Shown: positions 9,920 to 20,071, counted from the first letter of the stretch. The stretch: 64,000 nt of DNA from a bacterium (GCA_021811315.1 JAJZPF010000012.1:1-64000), one strand, 5' to 3'. Notes: generated by a model not told the origin, from the letters alone. Numbers and translations are program-made.

Positions 9920-11269
9920 ATGATGAAAATAAATAAAACAGCCTCCGTGTCCCTTTTACTCGCTTTATTCCCTTTCAGCTCATACTCCCAGGAACTGGTA
10001 TCGATAAAACAATTGACGGCTACGGCCGCCGGAGCCGGGCTGCCCGCCGCCCCCGCCGCGAGCCTCCCGGGCCGCGTGCAGGCCCCCGAGCCCGCCCGCC
10101 TCTCCGCTTCGAAAGATATGGGCCTGGCGGAACTTGCGGCGCAGCTCTCGAATGAGCCCGGGACCATCGACAAGCTGGTGGAAACCATCGCCGGGAAGAG
10201 CGGCTATCTCGCCGCCTGGGCCACCCCTGAGCGCAAAGCGGCCCTGGCCAAAGCCCTGAAGGAAGCCGACAAAGAAACCCTGGACCATTTCCCCACCCTC
10301 ACCCCGAAGGAACTGTTCGCCACCGCCGCCGCCTACGCTTCGAAGCAGCCGCAGATAAAAGAAGCCCCGATCCCGCCCACGCAGACCCTCCTTCTCAGCG
10401 GTTTCCCTAAAGCCCCCCGCCCGGACGAGTTCCTCAAGCCCGTCGGCTATGGCCTGCTTTACGGCGACGAATCGCAGCCCGCGGGCGCGGCCGCCTACGG
10501 GGACAGCATCGCCCTGGCGCAGGCGCTAGACCGCCTGGCCAACAATGCCCCGGAAGCCCCGGTCTTCACTCTGCTCTACGCCGGGAAAAGCTTCAATACC
10601 GTCTCCGCTTTCCTCGGCGCCCTACGGGCCGAGGGCGTCTCCATCGAAGTCCAGGACCGCCGCTACTTCGCGAATTTCGGCGACCTGCGCTACGAGAAGA
10701 ACGGCGTCCGCCGCGAGGTCCGCACCCCCCTGTACGTCGACACCGGCCTTAGCCTCTCCGGCGGCAGGCATTTGATCCTGCCCGCTACCCACAGCGAGCT
10801 CGATATCTACCTGCGCGGCAAGGTGAACGCGGACCTGAGCTTCTTCTTCGGCCTGGACGGGCTGTCCACTTTCCGCACGAACCCGACCACAAATATGAGC
10901 TGGGTGGGAGGCCGGACCGTGGAGACCTATTCCGGCGCCAGGGCCGTCGAGCTGCTGGACCGCGCCGGTTGGTTCCACCGGGCGATGAAGGCCAAGGCGG
11001 CGAACCTGCCGCAGGGCGGCTACGGGCCGCTCGGGGACTGCAATGACGTCAACGCTTTCGTGACCGGCCGCCCCGCCTACCCGATGACGCGCAATCCCTC
11101 CCTGTTCAGGGGCGGCAACGGCCTCGACGCCGTCTCCAACTCTCTGCCCTACGACCTGCTCGCCCTGCCGAAACCCGCGGTGATCTTCGATTCTCTCCCT
11201 TTCGGCAGCATCTCCGACATCCCCTTCCCCGAAGTGAGGCAGGGCCTGACGGAACTGCGCGGCAAATAA
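9920..11269 (+). CDS. hypothetical secreted protein
   Basis: Signal peptide MMKINKTASVSLLLALFPFSSYSQE; no recognised domain. Confidence 0.75.
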   Translation: MMKINKTASVSLLLALFPFSSYSQELVSIKQLTATAAGAGLPAAPAASLPGRVQAPEPARLSASKDMGLAELAAQLSNEPGTIDKLVETIAGKSGYLAAWATPERKAALAKALKEADKETLDHFPTLTPKELFATAAAYASKQPQIKEAPIPPTQTLLLSGFPKAPRPDEFLKPVGYGLLYGDESQPAGAAAYGDSIALAQALDRLANNAPEAPVFTLLYAGKSFNTVSAFLGALRAEGVSIEVQDRRYFANFGDLRYEKNGVRREVRTPLYVDTGLSLSGGRHLILPATHSELDIYLRGKVNADLSFFFGLDGLSTFRTNPTTNMSWVGGRTVETYSGARAVELLDRAGWFHRAMKAKAANLPQGGYGPLGDCNDVNAFVTGRPAYPMTRNPSLFRGGNGLDAVSNSLPYDLLALPKPAVIFDSLPFGSISDIPFPEVRQGLTELRGK

Positions 11270-11283
11270 GCCGGCAAGAATAG

Positions 11284-11318
11284 AAAAAGCCCGGAAGGCA
11301 TAGCCTTCCGGGCTTTTT
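11284..11318. terminator. bidirectional intrinsic terminator between convergent genes
   Basis: AAAAAGCCCGGAAGGC ATA GCCTTCCGGGCTTTTT between convergent CDSs ending at 11269 and 11338. Confidence 0.92.
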
Positions 11319-11337
11319 CATATCTGAGAATACTATT

Positions 11338-13155
11338 TCAGTTCCAGTTCTTTCCGTTCCCTGTCAGGAATTCATGGATATCGTTGCCGGCTTTGCGGGC
11401 GCAGCCCATGGCGGAGATCACAGTGGAGGAGCCGGTGGCGATGTCGCCGCCGGCCCAGACGCCGCGCTGGCTGGTGCGTCCGGAGGGGCCGATAGTTCTG
11501 ATGTAGCCGTTCGGCTCCCGCACGACTCCGGGGAATCCGGAGAAGACTACGGGGTTGGGACCGGCGCCGACCGCTATGATGGCCAGATCGGCCTCTATCA
11601 GGAAATTGGACCCCGCTATCGGTATCGGGCGCGGCCGGCCGGAGGCGTCGGGCTCGCCCAGCTTCATCTGGACGCATTCCACCTGGCGCAGCCAGCGCTG
11701 GTTGTCGCCGACGAATTTCACCGGGTTGGTCATCAGCCGGAACTTGATCCCTTCCTCCTCGGCGTGATCTATCTCTTCTTTGCGGGCCGGCATCTCGCCG
11801 CGGGAGCGCCGGTAGACCACGGTCACTTCGCGGCTGCCCATGCGAAGGGCGTTGCGGGCGCAGTCCATGGCCACATTGCCGGCGCCGATCACCACCACCT
11901 GCCGGCCTTTGGGGGCGGGCGTGTCGTAGTCGGGATAGGCGTAAGCCTTCATCAGATTGATGCGGGTGAGGTACTCGTTGGCGGAAAAAATATTGCAGAG
12001 GTTCTCGCCGGGCAAATTCATGAACACCGGCAGCCCGGCCCCGACGCCCAGGAAAACCGCGTCGTAACCCAGCTTCTTCAGGTCGTCGGCGTCGTACATC
12101 TTGCCTATCAGGGCGTTGACCTCTATCTTCACGCCAAGCCGGCGCAGGTAGTTGATCTCGCCGTCCACTATGGTCTTTGGCAGGCGGAATTCGGGAATGC
12201 CGTAAACGAGCACGCCGCCAGGCTTGTGAAGAGCTTCGAAGACCGTGACGCTGTGTCCCTTTACCACCATGTCGGCCGCGAGCGTCAGCCCCGAGGGGCC
12301 GCTGCCCACTATGGCTATCTTCTTCCCCGTGGGAGGGGCTTTTTTGGGAAGGGTCACGGCGCCGGTCTCCCTCTCCATATCGGCGGCGAAGCGCTCCAGG
12401 CTGCCGATAGCCACGGGCTCGTCCTTCAGCCCGACGATGCAGACCTTCTCGCACTGGTCTTCCTGGGGGCAGACCCGGCCGCAGATAGCCGGAAGAGCGT
12501 TCTTCTCTTTTATCTTCTGGGCGGCCTCCACGAATTTGCCTTCTTTTATCAGCTTCACGAAAGCGGGAATATCTATCTCCACCGGGCAGCCGGTCCTGCA
12601 TTTGGCGTTCTTGCATTCAAGACAGCGGGCGGCCTCGGCCAGCGCCAGCTCGCGGGTAAAGCCGTAAGGAACTTCCTGGAAATTGCGGATCCGAAGCAGC
12701 GCGTCCTGCGCCGGGACTTTCTGCCTGGGGACTTTCGGTTTTATCCGCTGCTCGTCGGCCTTGGTGATGCCGTGCCAGGGGCAGCCGACCTTGGTGCAGA
12801 TGAAGAAAGGGATCAGTTTGGAGTGGGCCAGGACCATCAGCCGCGCGACGGGGGAATCGCAGATGCCGCAATGCCCCTCTTTTTCCACGATGGAGGTCCG
12901 GCAGAACGGGCAGGAGAGGTCTTTGACCACGGTCCCGTCCGGCAGGTCGATAGTGGAGTGCTTGGAAAAGTCCTCCATCACCGGGGAGAGGAACAGTTCG
13001 CCCTCGGCGGCCCCGGACTTTACGTGCAGCCTGAACCAGGTCTTCCCGGTCTTCGGGTCGTATTGACCCAGCCCCTGGTGGCAATGCGGGCAAAAAACCG
13101 TAAGTTCGGTCCCCGCCGGGATCTTTTTCAGCTCGTCCTTCTTAGGTTCTGTCAT
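11338..13155 (-). CDS. glutamate synthase small-subunit-like / NfnB-like NAD(P)H flavoprotein with N-terminal zinc-ribbon module
   Basis: CLECKNAKCRTGCPVEIDIPAFVKLI, GRVCPQEDQCEKVC, IVGSGPSGLTLAADMVVKGHSVTVFEALHKPGGVLVYGIPEFRLPK; N-terminal approx. 130 aa carries CxxC pairs. Confidence 0.9.
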   Translation of the reverse strand: MTEPKKDELKKIPAGTELTVFCPHCHQGLGQYDPKTGKTWFRLHVKSGAAEGELFLSPVMEDFSKHSTIDLPDGTVVKDLSCPFCRTSIVEKEGHCGICDSPVARLMVLAHSKLIPFFICTKVGCPWHGITKADEQRIKPKVPRQKVPAQDALLRIRNFQEVPYGFTRELALAEAARCLECKNAKCRTGCPVEIDIPAFVKLIKEGKFVEAAQKIKEKNALPAICGRVCPQEDQCEKVCIVGLKDEPVAIGSLERFAADMERETGAVTLPKKAPPTGKKIAIVGSGPSGLTLAADMVVKGHSVTVFEALHKPGGVLVYGIPEFRLPKTIVDGEINYLRRLGVKIEVNALIGKMYDADDLKKLGYDAVFLGVGAGLPVFMNLPGENLCNIFSANEYLTRINLMKAYAYPDYDTPAPKGRQVVVIGAGNVAMDCARNALRMGSREVTVVYRRSRGEMPARKEEIDHAEEEGIKFRLMTNPVKFVGDNQRWLRQVECVQMKLGEPDASGRPRPIPIAGSNFLIEADLAIIAVGAGPNPVVFSGFPGVVREPNGYIRTIGPSGRTSQRGVWAGGDIATGSSTVISAMGCARKAGNDIHEFLTGNGKNWN

Positions 13156-13183
13156 TATCTCCCCGTTCGATAAAAGCTTTCCG

Positions 13184-14020
13184 TTATTTTGCGCGGATCG
13201 AGTGCAGGATCGAAGTCTTTTCGTCCCGGACGTACATATTGTTGCGGTGGATCAGCTCGTCAAAATCCACTTCATGCCCGTCGAAGTGGGGGCCGTCCAC
13301 GCAGGCGAATTTAGTTTTACCGCCGGCGCTAACGCGGCAGGCGCCGCACATCCCGGTTGCGTCCACCATCACCGGGTTCAGGCTGACGATGGTCTTGAGA
13401 TTGTAAAGTTTGGTCTGCTGGCAGACCGACCGCATCATGACAAGCGGGCCGACGGCCACCACCAGTCCTATAGGCTCGGGTTTTTCGCGCTCCACCAGCG
13501 TCTTCAGGGCGTCGGTCACCAGGCCGTGCATCCCGTAGCTGCCGTCGTCGGTCGTGACGATAAGCTGCTGACAGAGGCCCTTCATCTCGTCCTCGAGTAT
13601 CAGCAGGTCTTTCTCGCGCGAACCCATGATCCCTATCACTTTATTGCCGGCCGCGGCATAGCCCTGCAAGAGGTGGTGCAGCACGGCCACGCCGGAGCCG
13701 CCGCCTATCCCGACCACGGTGCCTACATTGGTAAATTCTTCGACGGCGCCCAGCGGGCCGACCAGGTCTTTTATCGCGTCGCCTGTTTTCAGCGAGCCAA
13801 GAAGCGCCGTGCTCTTGCCGACGATCATGAAGATGATAGTGATGGTCCCGTGGGAGAGGTCTTTGTAGGCGACGGTCAGCGGGATCCGCTCGCCGGTCTC
13901 GTTGACCCGCAGAACCACGAACTGCCCGGGCTTTATCTTGGCGGCGATCTGCGGCGCTTCCACCGTGATCAGAACCATGGTGCCCTTCGCGAGTTCCTGC
14001 CGGTCTATTATCGGGTACAT
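13184..14020 (-). CDS. NfnA-like / sulfide dehydrogenase-type ferredoxin-NAD(P)+ reductase subunit
   Basis: Dihydroorotate dehydrogenase electron-transfer-like fold: GIGGGSGVAVLHHLLQGYAAAGNKVIGIMGSREKDLLI, MCGACRVSAGGKTKFACVDGPHFDGHEVDFDELIHR. Confidence 0.9.
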   Translation of the reverse strand: MYPIIDRQELAKGTMVLITVEAPQIAAKIKPGQFVVLRVNETGERIPLTVAYKDLSHGTITIIFMIVGKSTALLGSLKTGDAIKDLVGPLGAVEEFTNVGTVVGIGGGSGVAVLHHLLQGYAAAGNKVIGIMGSREKDLLILEDEMKGLCQQLIVTTDDGSYGMHGLVTDALKTLVEREKPEPIGLVVAVGPLVMMRSVCQQTKLYNLKTIVSLNPVMVDATGMCGACRVSAGGKTKFACVDGPHFDGHEVDFDELIHRNNMYVRDEKTSILHSIRAK

Positions 14021-14024
14021 TGTT

Positions 14025-14888
14025 TCACCATTCCTTGCTGTCTTCGAGCATGATAAGCTCGGTGTCCTTGTCCGACAGGCCGTGCCACGTGCAGCCTTTG
14101 CGCATGCAGATGAAGAAAGAGACCATCTTGTGCATCGCGTCCAGGTTTATCCTGGCGACCCTGGCCTTGCAGCGGCCGCACTTTGTTTTAGGCTCTATCA
14201 GCGAATGCTTGCAGTGCGTGCAGGTCAGGTCTTTGACCTCCTCGCCGTGCGGGATAGTTATCGTGGAGCGGTTGGTGAAGACGTTGAGATAGGGAGAAAG
14301 GTGCAGCTCCCCCTTTTTCCCGTCCCGGCCGGTCACGCCGAGCAGCAGGGAGCCTTCGGTCGTCATGCTCTGGCTGCAGTGCGGGCAGTAGGCCTGCAGG
14401 TAGGAGCCGCTCGCGATGATCTCTTTGTCCGATTCCGCCTCGTTCTCGGCGGGAGCCGCTTTTTTTGCGGCCGGGTCGGCTATATTGTCCGCGGCGTAGG
14501 AATCGTAGAATTTCGCCAGGGCCTCGCCCGCGTCCTCGAATTCCAGGAAATGCTTCTTGCAGCCCTTGCGCGCGCAGATCCTGACCTTGCCGCCCTCGCG
14601 CAGCAGCAGCGGCACCATGGGCGCGCGGCATTTGTCGCAGAGCGACTTGCTGACCAGCTCGGCCTCGCACTTCGGGCAGTAGATCTTGGGAACGGAGCCG
14701 GCCGGCAGCTCGAATTCGGATTCCAGGGAGTAGCTGCCGTAGAGCGGGGAGAGGCGCATCCACCCTTTTTTCCCCTTAAGCTTCACGGTCAGCGCTATGC
14801 TGGGATGGCCGTCCAATTTGTGGCGCCGGTCCATCAGGCTCTTCTGGCAGGCGGGGCATTTTATCTGCAAAGCGATCTCTGGGCTCAT
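14025..14888 (-). CDS. tandem zinc-ribbon protein of unknown function
   Basis: Two copies of a CxxC-rich module also found at the N terminus of the 11338-13155 product. Confidence 0.75.
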   Translation of the reverse strand: MSPEIALQIKCPACQKSLMDRRHKLDGHPSIALTVKLKGKKGWMRLSPLYGSYSLESEFELPAGSVPKIYCPKCEAELVSKSLCDKCRAPMVPLLLREGGKVRICARKGCKKHFLEFEDAGEALAKFYDSYAADNIADPAAKKAAPAENEAESDKEIIASGSYLQAYCPHCSQSMTTEGSLLLGVTGRDGKKGELHLSPYLNVFTNRSTITIPHGEEVKDLTCTHCKHSLIEPKTKCGRCKARVARINLDAMHKMVSFFICMRKGCTWHGLSDKDTELIMLEDSKEW

Positions 14889-14980
14889 CGTTTTATCCTC
14901 GCTATGGGACTGCTAACGGTCAAAGAGTGAACCGTTACAATTATAATACAAAAGTAGACGCGTTTTTATGAAATGGCCGA

Positions 14981-15028
14981 AAAAGGGAACAGGCTGCTTT
15001 TCAAAAGAAAAGCAGCCTGTCCCCTTTT
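14981..15028. repeat. REP-like hairpin, 22-bp arms
   Basis: AAAAGGGAACAGGCTGCTTTTC aaaa GAAAAGCAGCCTGTCCCCTTTT, one mismatch; related to the repeats flanking tilS. Confidence 0.85.
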
Positions 15029-15038
15029 ATTCTCTTAA

Positions 15039-16037
15039 TTAAAACGCCAGAACGGCGAATTTATAACAAAGCGCGGAGATAAACGCCGCGGCCGGGATGG
15101 TGATCACCCAGGCCCAGACTATGTTGCCGGCCACGCCCCATTTCACCGCGCGCACCCCCTTGAGCATCCCCACTCCGACTATGGAGCCGGTTATGGTATG
15201 AGTGGTGCTTATAGGCACGCCTATGGCCGAAGCGCCGAACAGGACCATGGACGCGCCGAACTCGGCGCAGAAGCCGTCCACCGGGCGCAGTTTGGAAAGT
15301 TTATTGCCCATGGTCTTGACTATGCGCCAGCCGCCCGACATGGTGCCCAGGGCGATGGCCCCGTGACAGGAGAGAACTATCCAGAGAGGGATATGGAATT
15401 CCGTACCGAGGTAGCCGGCGCTGAACAGGAGGCCAGCGATTATGCCCATGGTCTTCTGCGCGTCGTTGCCGCCGTGCCCCAGGCTGTAAGCCGCCGCGCT
15501 CAACAACTGCCCCTTGCGGAACAGGTTATCCACCTTGGACGGGGTGGAACGGGAGAAGAGATTATAAACTATCAATCCCAGCAGCAGCCCCAGCAGCATC
15601 CCGACTACGGGGGAGATCACTATAAAGGCGACCGTTTTTATTATTCCGCTCATCACCAGCGCCGTCGGCCCGGACTTTACCAGCGCGGCCCCGATAAGCC
15701 CGCCGACCAGGGCGTGGGAAGAGCTGGACGGGATGCCGAAGTACCAGGTTATCACGTTCCAGGTGCAGGCGCCCATCAGCGCGCCGAAGATGATATAGCT
15801 GTCCACCTGGCCCAGGTCAATTATGCCCTTGCTTATGGTCCCGGCCACATGCAGGCCGAAGAAGGCGAAGGCGATGAAGTTGAAGAAGGCCGCCCAGAGC
15901 ACCGCGTACCTCGGGGAGAGTACGCGGGTAGCGACGATAGTGGCTATGGAGTTGGCGGCGTCGTGGAAGCCGTTCGAAAAGTCGAAGAACAGCGCCAGCG
16001 CGATCAGCAGGATTATGGCTATAAGCGTATTATCCAT
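15039..16037 (-). CDS. PiT-family inorganic phosphate transporter
   Basis: DFSNGFHDAANSIATIVATRVLSP and GGNDAQKTMGIIA, typical PiT motifs. Confidence 0.95.
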   Translation of the reverse strand: MDNTLIAIILLIALALFFDFSNGFHDAANSIATIVATRVLSPRYAVLWAAFFNFIAFAFFGLHVAGTISKGIIDLGQVDSYIIFGALMGACTWNVITWYFGIPSSSSHALVGGLIGAALVKSGPTALVMSGIIKTVAFIVISPVVGMLLGLLLGLIVYNLFSRSTPSKVDNLFRKGQLLSAAAYSLGHGGNDAQKTMGIIAGLLFSAGYLGTEFHIPLWIVLSCHGAIALGTMSGGWRIVKTMGNKLSKLRPVDGFCAEFGASMVLFGASAIGVPISTTHTITGSIVGVGMLKGVRAVKWGVAGNIVWAWVITIPAAAFISALCYKFAVLAF

Positions 16038-16656
16038 GCTTCACCAGGATAGCCTCTATGACTTTGGCCACGTGCTCGCATTTATCCAGCGTGGATTCCG
16101 CCACTTCATACATCTCTTTCCACTTTATGACCATGATGGGGTCCTTCTCCGTTTCGAAGAGGTGGCCGATGGCTTTCTCCCGCACCTGGTCGCCCATGTT
16201 CTCCAGGCGGTTGATCTCTATGCAGTGGTCCAGCACGCGGCGGACGCGCTTGGTGTCGTGCATATGCTTTACGGCGTTCGAAAGGGCCACGGAGGACTGG
16301 TCGATGAGGTCGATGAACTGCGAGAAGTACTCGTTGCCCGGGTCCAGCTTGTAGAGCCGCATGCGGCCGGCCATCGCGTTGAGCATGTCCAGCACGTCGT
16401 CGAGCTGGTTGGCCAGCGCGTAGATGTCCTCGCGGTCGATGGGGGTGATGAAAGTGCGGTTGAGCATGTCGGTGATCTCGTGGGACAGCGTATCGCCCTC
16501 GTGCTCGTAGTCGTGGATCTTCTTGGCGGCGGCTTCGTCCAGCACGCCGTTCTTGAGTATGGATTTAAAATAAGCGGAGGCCTTCACCAGGTTTTCGGCC
16601 TGCAGATTGAGATAATCAAAGAACTTCACTTCTTTCGGCATGAAATTAATGGACAT
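16030..16656 (-). CDS. DUF47 / PhoU-like protein paired with PiT
   Basis: FFDYLNLQAENLVKASAYFKSIL, HEGDTLSHEITDMLNRTFITPIDREDIYALANQLDDVLD. Confidence 0.92.
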   Translation of the reverse strand: MSINFMPKEVKFFDYLNLQAENLVKASAYFKSILKNGVLDEAAAKKIHDYEHEGDTLSHEITDMLNRTFITPIDREDIYALANQLDDVLDMLNAMAGRMRLYKLDPGNEYFSQFIDLIDQSSVALSNAVKHMHDTKRVRRVLDHCIEINRLENMGDQVREKAIGHLFETEKDPIMVIKWKEMYEVAESTLDKCEHVAKVIEAILVKHG

Positions 16657-16698
16657 ATTTTCTCCTGAATTAATTAGTTGTCGGCACTATAATTATAC

Positions 16699-17367
16699 TT
16701 ATTTTAATTCTTCCGGGTGGTGGCGGACCACCACGGCGGAAACCATGTAGATGATGTCTTCGGCCATGCTCACGGCGTGGTCGCAGACCCGCTCCAGGTG
16801 GCGCGCGGCCAGCAGCAGCGGCACGGCCCTGTCCGCCGTGGAACCGTCCCTCATCATATAGTCGTTGATCAGCTCTTTTTCTACGCCGCGTTTAAGCGTA
16901 TCGGCTTCCGGGTCGGAAAGAACGACTTTTTTCGCGAGCTCCGTGTCGCCGTTTATAAAGGCCTGGATAGCTTCCCCGGTCATGCGCTGGGCCACCCCGG
17001 CAAGTTTGGGAATATCCACGAGCGGCTTGAGCAGCGGCTTGTCGGCGATGGCCAGCGCCCGCTGGGCCACGTCCACGGCCAGGTCGCCTATGCGTTCCAG
17101 TTCCGCGTTCAGCTTTATCGCGGTGGTGATAAAGCGGAGGTCCCGCGCCATCGGCTGGTGCAGGGCGATCAGGTCCAGGCATTTTTCGTCTATGACCAGC
17201 TCCAGCCTGTCCATTTCCACGTCGGAGTCTATCACTTTCTGCGCGGCGGTCCTGTCGCGGTTCTTAAGGGAATCCACGGAATTTATTATGGCTTCCTGCG
17301 CCATGGCGCCCATTTTAAGGATGTCGTTCTTCAGCTGCTGCAGCTCGTCGTCGAAATGTCTTTGCAT
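16699..17367 (-). CDS. phoU: phosphate transport system regulator PhoU
   Basis: MQRHFDDELQQLKNDILKMGAMAQEAI, RDLRFITTAIKLNAELERIGDLAVDVAQRA. Confidence 0.95.
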   Translation of the reverse strand: MQRHFDDELQQLKNDILKMGAMAQEAIINSVDSLKNRDRTAAQKVIDSDVEMDRLELVIDEKCLDLIALHQPMARDLRFITTAIKLNAELERIGDLAVDVAQRALAIADKPLLKPLVDIPKLAGVAQRMTGEAIQAFINGDTELAKKVVLSDPEADTLKRGVEKELINDYMMRDGSTADRAVPLLLAARHLERVCDHAVSMAEDIIYMVSAVVVRHHPEELK

Positions 17368-17376
17368 GGTCCTCTC

Positions 17377-18246
17377 CTAGCCGAATCTTCCGGTTATATA
17401 GTCTTCAGTGCGCTTGTCCCTCGGCGCCTTGAAGATCTTGTCGGTCCTGCCGACCTCTATCAGGTCCCCCATCAGGAAAAAGGCCGTGTTGTCGGAAACG
17501 CGCGCGGCCTGCTGCATATTATGCGTCACTATCACTATGGTGTATTCCTTCTTCAGCGTCAGTATCAGTTCTTCGATCTTGGCCGTGGAGATAGGGTCCA
17601 GGCTGGCGCAAGGCTCGTCGAAAAGTATGACCTCGGGCGAGACCGCGAGGCACCTGGCGATGCAAAGCCGCTGCTGCTGGCCGCCGGAAAGGCCGAGCGC
17701 GCTGTCCTTCAGCCTGTCCTTGATCTCGTCCCAGAGCGCGGCTTTTTTAAGCGAGTCCACCACCCGCTCCTCGATAAGGTGCTTATCCGTAACCCCGTTG
17801 ACCTCCAGGCCGTAGGCGATATTCTCGAAGACGGTCTTGGGAAAGGGGTTCGGCTTCTGGAAGACCATGCCGACCCGCTTGCGCAGCTCCGCCGCGTCGC
17901 AGGCCGGGGAAAGGATATCCAGCCCGTCGAGAAGGATCTCCCCCTCCAGGCGGCTGCCCGGAACCAGTTCGTTCATCCGGTTCAGCAGGCGGATGAAGGT
18001 GGATTTGCCGCAGCCGGAGGGGCCGATGATGGCGGTGACCCGGCGGGGGCTGAAGTCTATGGTTATCCCGTTAAGCGCGCGCTTCTGGCCGTAATAGAAG
18101 TTCACGCCGCGGGCGCTTATCTTCGGCTCCGTTCCGAACAGGTCGGCCTCTCCCATGGAGTTCATATTTATTCCCACCGGGGCTTTTACCGGCGCCGGCG
18201 GGAAATTCCCGCCCGCCGCTTTCGATCCTGGATCCTGGTTAAGCAT
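17377..18246 (-). CDS. pstB: phosphate ABC transporter ATP-binding protein
   Basis: [51 protein letters not shown]. Confidence 0.97.
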   Translation of the reverse strand: MLNQDPGSKAAGGNFPPAPVKAPVGINMNSMGEADLFGTEPKISARGVNFYYGQKRALNGITIDFSPRRVTAIIGPSGCGKSTFIRLLNRMNELVPGSRLEGEILLDGLDILSPACDAAELRKRVGMVFQKPNPFPKTVFENIAYGLEVNGVTDKHLIEERVVDSLKKAALWDEIKDRLKDSALGLSGGQQQRLCIARCLAVSPEVILFDEPCASLDPISTAKIEELILTLKKEYTIVIVTHNMQQAARVSDNTAFFLMGDLIEVGRTDKIFKAPRDKRTEDYITGRFG

Positions 18247-19093
18247 TATACGTTTTCCTTTGCCTGGCCCTAATGTAGATCGCCAGCATGGACACCGACA
18301 GCACCAGCGCCAGCAGCAGCAGGCTGGAGGCGTAGGCGATGCGGGTCTGTTCTTCGGGGTGCGTGCCCTCGGTCATCAGGGCGTAAATATGATACGGCAG
18401 GGCCATGACCTCGGAGAAGATCGAATGCGGGTAGCCTTTTACGTAGAAAGCCGCGGCGGTGAAAAGTATGGGCGCGGTTTCGCCGGCCACCCTGCCCACG
18501 CTCAGGATCACGCCCGTAAGTATGCCCGGCAGCGCGGCTGGCAGCACCACCCGGCGGATGGTCTCCCACTGCGTCGCCCCCAGGGCCAGCGAGGCCTCCC
18601 GGATGGACTGCGGGACCGCCGTCAGCGCCTCCTGGGAGGCGGAAATTATGACCGGCAGCGCGAGTATGCCGAGCGTAAGCGAGCCGGACAGGATGGAAAC
18701 CCCGAAGCCCATATATTTAACGAACACCGTTAGGCCGAACAAACCGAACACCACCGACGGCACGCCCGCCAGGTTGTTGATGCTGATGCGCAGCAGGTTC
18801 ACTATCCAGCCCCTGGGCGAATACTCGGTGAGATAGATGGCGCTGGCGACGCCCAGCGGCAGAGCGAAAATTATCGCGCCGAGCGTGAGGTAAAAGGTCC
18901 CGGCTATGACCGGCGCCACGCCGCCCGCCGTCATGGAGTCGCGCGGAGCCTGGGTCAGGAAAGCCCAGTTGATGGAGCCGAGGCCGCGGGCGGCTATGAA
19001 AAAGACGATGCCCCCCAGGAAAACGATGTTCGCCGCCATGCAGGCGAATAAGGCGGAGAAGCCCAGTTTTTGAACTATGTCGCGGCGCTTCAT
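18239..19093 (-). CDS. pstA: phosphate ABC transporter permease PstA
   Basis: [27 protein letters not shown] and [18 protein letters not shown]. Confidence 0.95.
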   Translation of the reverse strand: MKRRDIVQKLGFSALFACMAANIVFLGGIVFFIAARGLGSINWAFLTQAPRDSMTAGGVAPVIAGTFYLTLGAIIFALPLGVASAIYLTEYSPRGWIVNLLRISINNLAGVPSVVFGLFGLTVFVKYMGFGVSILSGSLTLGILALPVIISASQEALTAVPQSIREASLALGATQWETIRRVVLPAALPGILTGVILSVGRVAGETAPILFTAAAFYVKGYPHSIFSEVMALPYHIYALMTEGTHPEEQTRIAYASSLLLLALVLSVSMLAIYIRARQRKTYNA

Positions 19094-19992
19094 CTTGACA
19101 GCCCCAGTTTCAGCCTGAACCTGCGGCTGATAAGTTCCGCGGCGATGTTAAAGGCGAAAGTTATCAGGAAAAGCATCAGCGCTATGGCGAACAGCGCGTG
19201 GTAGTGGTCGCTGCCGACGGGCGCCTCGCCCATCTCGGCGGCGATCGCGGCGGTCATCGGGCGCACCGGGTCGAAGATGGAATGCGGGATAACGGCCGAG
19301 CCCCCGGCTACCATCAGCACCGTCATCGTCTCGCCTATGGCGCGGCTCATCCCGAGTATGATGCCCGTGGAGATGCCCGACCCGGCGGCCGGGATGATCA
19401 CTTTAGTGAGGGTCTGCCAGCGGTCGGCGCCCACCGCGAAGGAAGCCTCGCGGAAAGACCTGGGCACATAGCTCAGCGCGTCCTCGGCGATGCTCGCCAC
19501 CGTGGGCGTGGCCATAACCCCGAGTATGATGCTGGTGGTAAGCGCGCAAAGCCCGATGGGCAGGTTAAAAGTATCCTGGAGGAAGGGCGCGAGTATCACC
19601 ATCCCGAAAAAGCCGTAGACTATGGACGGGACCGAGGCGAGTATTTCGATCACCGGTTTTAGCAGGGCCCGCTGGCGCGGCCCGGCCAGTTCGTGCAGGT
19701 AAAGCGCGCTGCCCACGCCCAGCGGCACGCAGATCACCAGCGCCCCCAGCGTAACCCAGAGCGAAGCGAGGATGAGCGGCAGGATCCCGAATTCAGGCGG
19801 CGACGAGGTGGGATACCAGCTTTTCCCGAGCAGAAAAGCTTTCGGGCTGACCTTCCCGAAGATGGGCAGGGCTTCCCTGAAAAGAACGAACACTATGCCG
19901 ACAAGGAAGACCAGCGAGGCGAAAGCCAGCGCGGTGAACAGATATCTTATTATCCGTTCTTTCCGTTTATTCATCAGCGGCCGCCCGGTCAC
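19090..19992 (-). CDS. pstC: phosphate ABC transporter permease PstC
   Basis: EILASVPSIVYGFFGMVILAPFLQ and GMSRAIGETMTVLMVAGG; internal ATG at 19974 (MNKRKERI) is the likely start. Confidence 0.95.
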   Translation of the reverse strand: MTGRPLMNKRKERIIRYLFTALAFASLVFLVGIVFVLFREALPIFGKVSPKAFLLGKSWYPTSSPPEFGILPLILASLWVTLGALVICVPLGVGSALYLHELAGPRQRALLKPVIEILASVPSIVYGFFGMVILAPFLQDTFNLPIGLCALTTSIILGVMATPTVASIAEDALSYVPRSFREASFAVGADRWQTLTKVIIPAAGSGISTGIILGMSRAIGETMTVLMVAGGSAVIPHSIFDPVRPMTAAIAAEMGEAPVGSDHYHALFAIALMLFLITFAFNIAAELISRRFRLKLGLSR

Positions 19993-20009
19993 CTGTTTCC
20001 ATATTTACA

Positions 20010-20063
20010 AGTATAAGAAAACCGGGTGAAGCCGGCATAAAAGGCGTGTAAAATCCGTGTAAA
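20010..20063 (-). promoter_or_regulatory. predicted Pho box (site A) plus -10, upstream of pstC
   Basis: Minus strand: TTTACA CGGAT TTTACA CGCCT TTTATG CCGGC TTCACC CGGTTTTCT TATACT. Confidence 0.88.
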
Positions 20064-20071
20064 GAAAAGGG

